This document shows positions 1-5,225 of a stretch of DNA of 5,645 nt, one piece after another. Made by a program: the position numbers and the translations under genes. Positions within the stretch are counted from its first letter, which is position 1, and each line of letters opens with the position of its first letter. The DNA is from Elusimicrobia bacterium RIFCSPHIGHO2_02_FULL_57_9 (GTDB taxonomy: Bacteria > Elusimicrobiota > Elusimicrobia > UBA1565 > UBA9628), in NCBI GenBank assembly GCA_001800015.1, contig MGUO01000123.1, forward strand, positions 13,688 to 19,332, in the 5' to 3' direction. Under the pieces are notes generated by a model that saw only the letters and a list, made by a program, of their open reading frames with translations, searched no databases and was not told where the DNA came from.

Positions 1-1496
1 GACGCCCGGAAATCAGGCATATGCAGCATGGTGTCGGCGTCGATAACCCCGACCAATGTCACGGCGGGGAAATGAAAGCTTTTTGCCACCAATTTTGTAC
101 CGACCAAAATATCCGCCTCGCCGTTCTTGAATTTCTGGTAAAGACTCTTATCACGTTCTCTTAGGGAAAGGCTGTCGCGGTCCATGCGCAGCAAACGCGC
201 GCCGGGAAGCGCTCGCTTAAGCTCGGCCATGACTTTTTGCGTGCCCACGCCCAGCGCACGCAGCCCGCAATTGGCGCAGCGCGGGCATTGCTCGGGCACG
301 GGAGTCTTTTTCATGCAGTGATGGCAGCAGAGAGAAAAACCGGCCTCTTCTTGATGCTGGATTTTCGCCACGCCGCAGGAGGAGCAGCGGTCCACCCAGC
401 CGCATTGATAGCACATCAAAAGCGTGGAAAATCCGCGGCGGTTGACCAGGAGAATGGACTGCTCCCGCTTTTGCAGCCGATCCTTGAGTTTTTCCAAAAG
501 TTGGGGGGATAAAACTCCGTGGGCGGGCGTGGGCAGCACGCTGACTGCGGGGCGGCTGACCGCGGAAACACGCTGCGGCATGCACATGAGCGTTAGCGCG
601 CCTTCGCGCCCCATCTGCCAAGTCTCCAGCGAGGGAGTCGCGGAACCCAGCACGGCCACGGCATGGCTAAGGCGAGCGCGATGCAGGACGATGTCGAGGG
701 CATGATAAAGGGGGGATTGCCCCTCTTGCTTGAAGGACTCATCCTGTTCCTCATCCATGACCACGACTTTCAAATTCGAAAAGGGCAGAAGCGCGGCTGA
801 GCGCGCTCCCACCACCACCTTAACGCGGCCTTCGCGCAGGCCCCACCAGGATTGCCGTCTTTGCCGCGCGCCCAGGCGGCTGTGCCACAAAACAACGGGA
901 ACATCCAGCGAGACGGAGAACTCGTCGAAAAAGGGCTGGGTAAGCGAAATTTCGGGCAATAGAAAAAGGGCTTGGCCGCCGGAGTCTACGGCCCGGCGGA
1001 TAAGGCGCAGGTAAACCTCGGTTTTCCCCGAGGCGGGCACCCCGTAAAGAAGCGCGGCGGCATGGGTTTTGGCCTCTAATTTTTGCAGCAGGACTTTGAG
1101 CGCCTCTTCTTGGCCCCCGGTTAACGTGAAAGAGGCAAGGCCGCGCTCTTGGACGCCCCGATCGGTATTGCGATCGGGGAATACGGCCTGGCTTCCCACG
1201 AAAGAGGGCAGCACGGCCTTGATGCATTCCCCGATGGGTGCGCTATAGCGGCGCGACATCCAAAGAGCGCAGTCTAAAAGTTCGGCCGGAAGAATGGCTT
1301 CGGGCTCGGCGGCTTCCAGGGCTTTGAGTTGTCGTTGCGGCTGACCTTCAAAAACCGACAAAACCATGCCGGTGACGCGCCGCGGGCCGAAAGGGGCGCG
1401 CACGCGCATGCCTGGGGACAGTTCCATCGAGTCGGGAATCTCGTAATGAAATCCCGTGTGGAGGGGCACAGGGAAGGCGACTTCGGCGATTCGCAT
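1..1496 (-). CDS. priA: Primosomal protein N' (PriA replication-restart helicase), 3' end outside window
   Basis: PriA is a superfamily 2 DNA helicase that rebinds stalled forks and starts primosome reassembly. The visible 498 residues run without a stop from ATG 1496. An N-terminal DNA-binding region (about 1-100) is followed by Walker A GVPASGKT (152-159), GARSA (230-234), a Walker B written DEEQ (248-251) where PriA normally has DEEH, and GSATPSLE (284-291). NRRGF (352-356) precedes the zinc-binding cysteine pairs C362/C365, C371/C374, C391/C394 and C404/C407. The last helicase motif reads GTKLVAKSFHFP, where the family usual is close to GTQMxAKGHDFP. Walker A lies about 70 residues earlier than in E. 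coli PriA, so the winged-helix region between the N-terminal domain and the helicase seems largely missing. No strong ribosome site precedes the ATG, only AGAAAG. Family assignment is secure; the motif changes are seen directly, and their effect is unknown. Confidence 0.96.
   Translation of the reverse strand, partial: MRIAEVAFPVPLHTGFHYEIPDSMELSPGMRVRAPFGPRRVTGMVLSVFEGQPQRQLKALEAAEPEAILPAELLDCALWMSRRYSAPIGECIKAVLPSFVGSQAVFPDRNTDRGVQERGLASFTLTGGQEEALKVLLQKLEAKTHAAALLYGVPASGKTEVYLRLIRRAVDSGGQALFLLPEISLTQPFFDEFSVSLDVPVVLWHSRLGARQRRQSWWGLREGRVKVVVGARSAALLPFSNLKVVVMDEEQDESFKQEGQSPLYHALDIVLHRARLSHAVAVLGSATPSLETWQMGREGALTLMCMPQRVSAVSRPAVSVLPTPAHGVLSPQLLEKLKDRLQKREQSILLVNRRGFSTLLMCYQCGWVDRCSSCGVAKIQHQEEAGFSLCCHHCMKKTPVPEQCPRCANCGLRALGVGTQKVMAELKRALPGARLLRMDRDSLSLRERDKSLYQKFKNGEADILVGTKLVAKSFHFPAVTLVGVIDADTMLHMPDFRA
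1156..1179. repeat. Perfect 9-bp hairpin inside the priA linker
   Basis: Arms CCCCGATCG (1156-1164) and CGATCGGGG (1171-1179) flank a 6-nt loop. The site encodes PriA residues about 106-114, in the short variable stretch between the N-terminal DNA-binding region and the helicase domain. It could be chance in GC-rich coding DNA, or a remnant of a small palindromic insertion. Confidence 0.5.
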
Positions 1497-1506
1497 ATCT
1501 TTCTAA

Positions 1507-1535
1507 ATAATAATGGTCACTTCGAAGAAAGAAAA
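1507..1535 (-). promoter_or_regulatory. Candidate priA promoter
   Basis: On the minus strand TATTAT (1512-1507) matches five of six bases of a sigma-70 -10 box. It ends 11 nt before the priA ATG. The hexamer 17 bp upstream, TTTTCT (1535-1530), is a poor -35 box. If used, the transcript would start about 4 nt before the ATG and be almost leaderless, which would fit the lack of a clear ribosome site. The surrounding DNA is AT-rich, so this is weak evidence. Confidence 0.3.
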
Positions 1536-1563
1536 TCCTTATTTTTTCAGGAGAATTAAACAT

Positions 1564-1587
1564 AGTTGTGATGACGTCATCACAACT
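1564..1587. promoter_or_regulatory. Perfect 24-bp palindrome between the methyltransferase gene and priA; probable operator or terminator stem
   Basis: The arm AGTTGTGATGAC is followed directly by its exact reverse complement, so the centre is TGACGTCA (1572-1579). CAT and ATG extend the symmetry outward with one extra T. The site lies 67 nt upstream of the priA ATG and 64 nt after the methyltransferase stop, in the longest non-coding gap of the window. It contains TGTGA and TCACA, the half-sites of CRP/FNR-type regulators, but spaced by 8 rather than 6. As RNA it would form a 10-bp stem with an ACGU loop. The minus-strand sequence after it (ATGTTTAATT) is only a weak U tract. An operator for a dimeric regulator of priA is the preferred reading; a weak terminator for the upstream operon is the alternative. 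Confidence 0.6.
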
Positions 1588-1651
1588 TATGCAACAAATC
1601 CATATTTTACCATCACTTTTTTATTTCCAAGTGACGCATTTGCAAAGGAAC

Positions 1652-2296
1652 TCATTTAAAAGCCGTAAACACAAAGTTCGGCGGGATGTTCCGGAGCTCG
1701 AATTCTGTTTTCACTTTTTTAAAATGCGCGTGAAGCGGATGAATCAAATGAGTCGTGACCTGATAACCCACGAAGCGCCCGCCTGGTTTAAGCAGCCGGG
1801 CCGTATCAGCCAACAGATCATTCCGTCCCGAGCTGGAAAGGAAGGCGAAAGGAATTCCCGAGACAATCACATCGGCCGGTCCGAGGCCCCGCTGTTCGGC
1901 GATATGAACCACCCCGCGCACGTCTCCGTGATGCGCTATCAGGCGGGGATCCGAAATTTTGTTTAAGTCCGAATAAAATTTTTCATTCAGTTCAATGGCC
2001 AGAAGCTTGCACTGAGCGGGCATCTTCTCAAGGATTTTCCGCGTCACGACTCCATCGGCCGCGCCGTACTCGATGATGAAGCTGGCCCGTTTGACGTCCA
2101 TGGCCTTGAGCACCCGGCCCACCAAATATTTGCTGCTGGGCGTGACCGAAGCCACCCCCTTGTCATCTATAAAAACCCTGAAGTACGAAAAGAGCTTGTC
2201 ATCGGCCGCGCGCGTATCCTTGAATATCTCCTCGACCTTTTGCAGGCCCTTTTTAAAATGGCCCTCGATAATACGTCCCAAACTGCGCTCTTTCAC
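1652..2296 (-). CDS. Class I SAM-dependent methyltransferase, COG3963-like (phospholipid N-methyltransferase / rRNA dimethylase-like)
   Basis: The 214-residue protein has a basic N-terminus (1-45) followed by a Rossmann methyltransferase domain. Motif I reads IIEYGAADGVVTRKIL (74-89), with GAADG in place of the usual glycine-rich loop. The acidic end of strand 2 is in AIELNE (E102), HGDV (123-126) follows, and the catalytic-region motif is VSGIPFAFLSS (145-155). LLKPGGRF (168-175) is typical of class I enzymes. The SGIPF motif and the C-terminal ELRNIPPNFVF resemble the COG3963 group, which includes phosphatidylethanolamine methyltransferase PmtA-like proteins. The substrate cannot be told from sequence. 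There is no signal peptide or membrane segment. I chose GTG 2296 because GTGA overlaps the UDG stop, as elsewhere in the operon; a TTG at 2353 would overlap UDG by 61 nt. Confidence 0.78.
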   Translation of the reverse strand: MKERSLGRIIEGHFKKGLQKVEEIFKDTRAADDKLFSYFRVFIDDKGVASVTPSSKYLVGRVLKAMDVKRASFIIEYGAADGVVTRKILEKMPAQCKLLAIELNEKFYSDLNKISDPRLIAHHGDVRGVVHIAEQRGLGPADVIVSGIPFAFLSSSGRNDLLADTARLLKPGGRFVGYQVTTHLIHPLHAHFKKVKTEFELRNIPPNFVFTAFK

Positions 2297-3006
2297 GGAT
2301 TGCCCCCGGCCGGCGCGCCCAGTTCCTTTCGCAAGTTTTTCATATCGCTCCAAACGTCTTTTTTAAGCTCGGGATTGCGCAGCAAAGCCGCGGGATGAAA
2401 AGTCGGCAGAAGCCGGATATTTTTATAAGTCCGCCACTGGCCCCTGATCCTGGTGATCGATTCTTCCGTTCCCAGCATGACCCGGGTCGCCACCGAGCCC
2501 AGGGTCACGATGATTTGAGGCAAAATCAAGTCTATCTGCTCATCCAGGAAATGGCGGCAAGCCGCGATTTCCTCCGGGGAAGGGGGCCTATCATTTCCGC
2601 GGGCCTGCGGATTGCCGGGATCCTTCATCGGATGGCATTTAACGATGTTGGCGATATAAACAGTCCGGCGGGAAAGCCCAATGGAGGCAAGAATCTTATC
2701 CAAAAGCCGGCCGGCCTTCCCCACGAACGGCTCTCCCTGCCGGTCCTCTTGATAACCCGGCCCTTCGCCGATGAACATGACCCCAGCGTCCGGAGAACCC
2801 ACCCCGAAAGCCGGGTTAAGGCGCTGGCTTCCCAACGAACATTGCCGGCAGGCGTTCACCTGCCGGGCCAGGGCGGCCAGTCGGGCGGCCTTATCGGCTG
2901 AACCGGCGCACGGCGCCGCGGCGCCGTGCAAGTTCCATTCCGATTCATCCGAGCTTTCCACGCGCCTTCGCAGCTGCCGGACCAATGCCGCCAATTCCCG
3001 TCTCAT
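2293..3006 (-). CDS. Uracil-DNA glycosylase, family 4 (iron-sulfur type)
   Basis: This enzyme removes uracil from DNA to start base excision repair. The 237-residue protein has a variable N-terminal stretch (1-50), then the family 4 core. C53 and C56 (CRQC) and C124 and C150 are the four expected [4Fe-4S] ligands. Motif 1 is GEGPGYQED (80-88), followed by GEPFVGKAGRLLD. YIANIVKCHP (117-126) and the late motif FHPAALLR (203-210) match the family. Between C124 and C150 lies a longer loop (DPGNPQARGNDRPPSPEE) than in short thermophile members. The protein may be annotated elsewhere as phage SPO1 DNA polymerase-related. ATG 3006 overlaps the coaB stop as ATGA, and the stop overlaps the next gene as GTGA, so all three are translationally coupled. 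AGGAG lies 14 nt upstream of the ATG, rather far. A longer in-frame extension to 3411 would lie wholly inside coaB and is not used. Confidence 0.93.
   Translation of the reverse strand: MRRELAALVRQLRRRVESSDESEWNLHGAAAPCAGSADKAARLAALARQVNACRQCSLGSQRLNPAFGVGSPDAGVMFIGEGPGYQEDRQGEPFVGKAGRLLDKILASIGLSRRTVYIANIVKCHPMKDPGNPQARGNDRPPSPEEIAACRHFLDEQIDLILPQIIVTLGSVATRVMLGTEESITRIRGQWRTYKNIRLLPTFHPAALLRNPELKKDVWSDMKNLRKELGAPAGGNP
2908..2929. repeat. Perfect 22-bp GC palindrome inside the UDG gene
   Basis: GCACGGCGCCG (2908-2918) is followed immediately by its exact reverse complement (2919-2929). It encodes UDG residues about 27-33, within the unconserved N-terminal segment before the first cluster cysteine. 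The position in a variable linker is compatible with a small palindromic insertion. Chance in GC-rich DNA is possible, though 22 bp with no mismatch is long. Confidence 0.6.
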
Positions 3007-3659
3007 AAAAATTTTCGAATCTCCTGAAAAATAGCGCGCGCCGTCGCTTGCTTGGATTGAACTGGAAGCTTGCGAATCCCGCCTCTGCGGTTTAAAACGG
3101 CGGCGCGCGAGCGCCGCGCCGATAAAGCGGAGGAATCGTTGACCACTATCATGTCCAGACCTTTGCGCTTCATTTTTTCCCGAGCCGAGGCAAGCGGGCG
3201 CCGGGTCTCCAAGGCAAAGCCGATCAAAACTTGCTTTAACCCGGAGCGCGAACTTTTGCGCCGGCGGCTCACGGCTCTGATAATATCGGGATTGGGCTTT
3301 AAAGTCAAACGGAGGTTTTTTGGGGTCCGTTGAATCTTGTGGACGAGCGCAGCCGGCAGTCTCCAATCCGAAACAGCGGCCGCGGCGATGACCACATCGG
3401 CCTGCGGACAAAACTTAAGCGCGGCGCGATGCATCTGCAGCGCGGTGACGACGGGAACGACGCGAATTCCCTGAGGAGGCGAATCAGGCGAGGGCCCGCT
3501 GATCACGGTGACCCGCGCACCCAAACGGCGGGCTTGCCGGGCCAGGGCCCAGCCCATGCGGCCGCTGGAGGCGTTCGTCAAGAAACGAATAGGATCGAGG
3601 TATTCCCGGGTCGGACCCGAGGTGATGAGAACGGTTTTGTTTTCCCATAGGGAAGTCAT
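3003..3659 (-). CDS. coaB: Phosphopantothenate-cysteine ligase (CoaB), stand-alone
   Basis: CoaB joins 4'-phosphopantothenate and cysteine with a nucleoside triphosphate, the second step from pantothenate to coenzyme A. The 218-residue protein matches the C-terminal half of bifunctional Dfp/CoaBC. The start KTVLITSGPTREYLDPIRF (8-26) and NASSGRMG (29-36) form the nucleotide-binding face. AAAVSDWR (93-100) and KIQR (108-111) follow, then LKPNPDII (120-127), IGFALET (146-152) and VVNDSSA (172-178). K203 near the C-terminus fits the conserved lysine of the dimer and active-site region. In most bacteria this domain is fused behind CoaC. Here it is a separate gene whose ATG shares one base with the coaC TAA (TAATG at 3661-3657), and there is no clear ribosome site, so it probably depends on reinitiation after coaC. 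Its stop overlaps the UDG start. Confidence 0.93.
   Translation of the reverse strand: MTSLWENKTVLITSGPTREYLDPIRFLTNASSGRMGWALARQARRLGARVTVISGPSPDSPPQGIRVVPVVTALQMHRAALKFCPQADVVIAAAAVSDWRLPAALVHKIQRTPKNLRLTLKPNPDIIRAVSRRRKSSRSGLKQVLIGFALETRRPLASAREKMKRKGLDMIVVNDSSALSARRSRAAVLNRRGGIRKLPVQSKQATARAIFQEIRKFL
3100..3117. repeat. 7-bp GC hairpin with GCGA loop inside coaB
   Basis: GCGGCGC (3100-3106) pairs with GCGCCGC (3111-3117) around the tetraloop GCGA. It falls in the arginine- and alanine-rich segment after the NDSSA motif. With a stem this short in GC-rich coding DNA it may well be incidental. Confidence 0.3.
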
Positions 3660-4273
3660 TACACATGCGCCCGAATAGAATTCCTGATCGGGCGCAGTGC
3701 GGCGCGTTGGCCAACGGCCAACTTGCCGGGCGCGCCGCCCACGCGCTTAACAATCTCTTCCGGCTCCATAAGACGGCCCCAGCCGTTCTTACCGCTGGCA
3801 AGCTCTCCCTGATCCGGTCCCCAAATTTGATAGCCGTATTCCTTCAGTTTGGCCGCGTTAGCCTGCGTGGCCGGATGCGTCCACATTTCTTGATCCAACG
3901 CCGGGCACAACGCGACGGGGCATTCCGCGGAAAGGATGAGCCCGTCTAAAAGGCCCTCCGCGCGTCCCGCGGCCAAGCGGGCCATGAAATCAGCGGTCGC
4001 GGGCGCCACTAAAACCAAATCGGCCCAAGAGGCCAGGGAGAGATGCGCCATTTCCCATAATGCAGGATCATGCATGTTCGTGGCGACAGGATTCTTGGAT
4101 AGAACGGACAAAGTCAGTGGAGTGATGAATTGAGATCCGGCCGAGGTGAGCACGCAGCGGACTTCGTGGCCTTTCTGGACCAAGCCGCGAACGATTTCCG
4201 GCGATTTATAAGCGGCGATGGAACCCGTGACCCCCAGCACGACCCGCTTAACCGGCGTGCTTCTCGGCCCCAT
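3659..4273 (-). CDS. coaC: Phosphopantothenoylcysteine decarboxylase (CoaC), stand-alone flavoprotein
   Basis: CoaC is an FMN enzyme that oxidatively decarboxylates phosphopantothenoylcysteine to 4'-phosphopantetheine. The 204-residue protein shows the flavoprotein start VVLGVTGSIAAYKSPE (11-26), the active-site histidine in MAHLSL (H77), APATADFMARLAAG (90-103) and the substrate-clamp motif PALDQEMW (124-131), which in E. coli Dfp reads PAMNQQMY. ELASGKNGWGRL (157-168) aligns with the E. coli ACGDIG region but has serine (160) where that enzyme has its redox cysteine. From memory, similar PAMD and LAS variants occur in Bacteroidetes CoaBC, so activity is still expected. The last roughly 20 residues (after about 183) are encoded by a palindromic element and have no obvious family counterpart. 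ATG 4273 overlaps the rpoZ end by 26 nt and has GGTGA 8 nt upstream. Confidence 0.92.
   Translation of the reverse strand: MGPRSTPVKRVVLGVTGSIAAYKSPEIVRGLVQKGHEVRCVLTSAGSQFITPLTLSVLSKNPVATNMHDPALWEMAHLSLASWADLVLVAPATADFMARLAAGRAEGLLDGLILSAECPVALCPALDQEMWTHPATQANAAKLKEYGYQIWGPDQGELASGKNGWGRLMEPEEIVKRVGGAPGKLAVGQRAALRPIRNSIRAHV
3662..3728. repeat. Two-hairpin palindromic element, copy A (in coaC 3' end)
   Basis: Hairpin 1 has arms TGCGCCCGA (3666-3674) and TCGGGCGCA (3688-3696), a perfect 9 bp with a 13-nt loop. CAC/GTG (3662-3664, 3697-3699) extends it past a bulged A. Hairpin 2 starts 3 nt after the core stem: CGGC (3700-3703) pairs with GCCG (3725-3728), and beyond a 2x2 internal loop GTTGGCC (3706-3712) pairs with GGCCAAC (3716-3722) around AAC. 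A second copy lies at 5546-5603 in the same orientation, with the same stem 1, loop length and linker. From the shared ATG, 33 of the first 40 bases agree. Five of the seven differences fall in the loop. The family is unknown to me; REP-like or RPE-like elements are the nearest comparison. Confidence 0.75.
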
Positions 4274-4541
4274 TGTTGATTTCACCGTTTTCGGGAGCGG
4301 CGGCGGCGAATTTCTTGGCGTCCCTCCAAGTGATCTCTCCGCCCAGAACGTCCTTAAGCGCCAGGTCCAGTATCTCATTTTGAGTCAGGTGGCGGTGCTC
4401 TTCCTTGCGGCGCAGCACCTTGGCCCAGAGGGCCGCCAGGGGGATGGCCGAATATTTTCCCGCGGGGAAATTCAGGATCATTTCTTCCAGAGTCTTCGGT
4501 TCTTCCTTAGGCGTTTTTGAAGCGTCTGCCTTTTTGCTCAT
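4248..4541 (-). CDS. rpoZ: DNA-directed RNA polymerase omega subunit
   Basis: Omega helps fold and assemble the beta' subunit of RNA polymerase. The 97-residue protein has a charged N-terminus (1-20). A core from KYSAIPLAALWAKVL to LDLALKDVLGGEITW then aligns with the omega pattern of an aromatic residue followed by a hydrophobic, alanine-rich helix (NRFELVLVAAKRARQL type) and the LVALREIAxGKIT segment. The sequence match is modest, but its place directly after gmk and before coaC is the classic one for rpoZ. The C-terminal tail (about 75-97) is Ala/Glu/Asn-rich and probably disordered. The ATG overlaps the gmk stop as ATGA, and a good ribosome site (GGAGGA) lies 9 nt upstream. A diverged DUF370-like or other small protein is less likely. 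Confidence 0.8.
   Translation of the reverse strand: MSKKADASKTPKEEPKTLEEMILNFPAGKYSAIPLAALWAKVLRRKEEHRHLTQNEILDLALKDVLGGEITWRDAKKFAAAAPENGEINNGAEKHAG
4282..4286 (-). promoter_or_regulatory. Ribosome binding site of coaC
   Basis: GGTGA on the minus strand, 8 nt before ATG 4273, matches the 3' part of the AAGGAGGTGA consensus. It lies inside the rpoZ coding region and supports this start over the longer open frame to 4378. Confidence 0.55.
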
Positions 4542-5161
4542 TGCCTCTGTTCCTCCAATTTACCGACGGGGATTAAAGCGGAGATGTCTTGCCGGCTTAC
4601 TTTCAGGCCTTCCGCCGTCACTATGTGTTCTATTTGTGAAACCGCTTTGTCCAAATCGTCGTTGACGACCAGATAGTCGTAGTCTTTGGCCGCAACCAAC
4701 TCTTCTTTTGAATTCGCCAGGCGCTTGGCCACGGATTGCGAGCAGTCGCGGCGGCCGGCCAGCCTCTGTTTAAGCGACTCCAAGGAGGGGGGGGCGAGAA
4801 ATATAAGCACGGAGTCCTCCGGCAGCTTGCGCCGGATGGATGAAGCTCCCTGAATATCGATAGCCAATAACACGTTGCGTCCTTTTTTAACCGTGGACTC
4901 TATAAAATGACGGGGGGTGCCGTAATAATGATCGTGCACCACGGCCCATTCTAAAAATTCGCTGCGCGAGATCTTCCGCTTGAACTCTTCCTTGGTAACG
5001 AAAAAATAATCCCTCCCAGTTTTCTCTCCCGGCCGCGGCAGGCGGGTCGTGCAGGACATCGAATACCGCAATTCCTCACGCCTTTCAAGCAGCCGGCGGC
5101 AGATCGTGGATTTGCCCGTTCCTGAAGGAGCTGAAATAACGATGAGCACCCCTTTTGGCAT
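4538..5161 (-). CDS. gmk: Guanylate kinase
   Basis: Gmk phosphorylates GMP (and dGMP) with ATP to the diphosphate, an essential step in guanine nucleotide supply. The 207-residue protein has the family's usual length. It starts MPKGVLIVISAPSGTGKST, with the P-loop at 11-19. The GMP-binding segment follows: SMSCTTRLPRPGEKTGRDYF (34-53) with the expected R40, R43 and Y52, then FLEWAVVHDHYYGTP (69-83). AIDIQGA (100-106) carries the acidic residue of the nucleotide site, and GRRDCSQSVAKRL (136-148) is the lid region. The open frame continues upstream to 5272, but that part is unlike Gmk and runs through the divergent promoter region, so ATG 5161 is the start. No clear ribosome site precedes it. 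Gmk heads the minus-strand operon and its stop overlaps the rpoZ ATG. Confidence 0.96.
   Translation of the reverse strand: MPKGVLIVISAPSGTGKSTICRRLLERREELRYSMSCTTRLPRPGEKTGRDYFFVTKEEFKRKISRSEFLEWAVVHDHYYGTPRHFIESTVKKGRNVLLAIDIQGASSIRRKLPEDSVLIFLAPPSLESLKQRLAGRRDCSQSVAKRLANSKEELVAAKDYDYLVVNDDLDKAVSQIEHIVTAEGLKVSRQDISALIPVGKLEEQRQ
4551..4556 (-). promoter_or_regulatory. Ribosome binding site of rpoZ
   Basis: GGAGGA on the minus strand, 9 nt before the rpoZ ATG, is the best Shine-Dalgarno match in the operon. It lies inside the last codons of gmk and should let rpoZ be translated well even without coupling. Confidence 0.65.
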
Positions 5162-5172
5162 TAGGTCGTATG

Positions 5173-5201
5173 ATAGTAACAAATTAGACCGCAAAATACA
5201 A
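5173..5201 (-). promoter_or_regulatory. Candidate promoter of the gmk operon
   Basis: On the minus strand TTGTAT (5201-5196) and TACTAT (5178-5173) are separated by 17 bp, matching three and four of six consensus bases. The -10 box ends 12 nt before the gmk ATG, so the message would have only about 5 nt of leader, in line with the absence of a ribosome site. Its -35 box overlaps the candidate -10 box of the divergent gene. The 64-nt gap has to hold both promoters, which adds some support. Confidence 0.4.
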
Positions 5202-5202
5202 T
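5197..5202 (+). promoter_or_regulatory. Candidate -10 box for the DUF3467 gene
   Basis: TACAAT matches five of six bases of the -10 consensus. No good -35 box lies 16-18 bp upstream. Transcription would start near 5209, which would exclude the ATG at 5208 and favour ATG 5226 as the start of the plus-strand gene. Confidence 0.35.
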
Positions 5203-5225
5203 AAAAAATGATAGACTCCGAACCT

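Noticed and set aside
820..1227. Long alternative frames on both strands over priA and other genes
   Set aside because: They are shadows of conserved genes in GC-rich DNA, with no recognisable domains.
1567..1584. Standard CRP binding site
   Set aside because: TGTGA and TCACA are present, but the spacer is 8 bp instead of 6, so a classic CRP site is not supported.
1588..1651. Short hairpin CACTT/AAGTG after the methyltransferase stop as a terminator
   Set aside because: The stem is only 5 bp with a long A-rich loop and no following U tract.
2297..2353. Upstream TTG start for the methyltransferase at 2353
   Set aside because: It would overlap UDG by 61 nt, while GTG 2296 gives a 4-nt GTGA overlap like the other junctions in this operon.
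3007..3411. N-terminal extension of the UDG frame inside coaB
   Set aside because: The extension is an out-of-frame reading of well-conserved coaB and does not resemble UDG; ATG 3006 overlaps the coaB stop as ATGA.
3706..3722. Integron attC-like site (GTT...AAC arms)
   Set aside because: GTTGGCC does not fit the GTTRRRY core-site consensus, and there is no integrase or cassette structure nearby.
3665..3949. 94-codon plus-strand open frame starting in element copy A
   Set aside because: It is antisense to conserved coaC. Only its first 14 codons resemble the cinA extension, and that is explained by the shared repeat.
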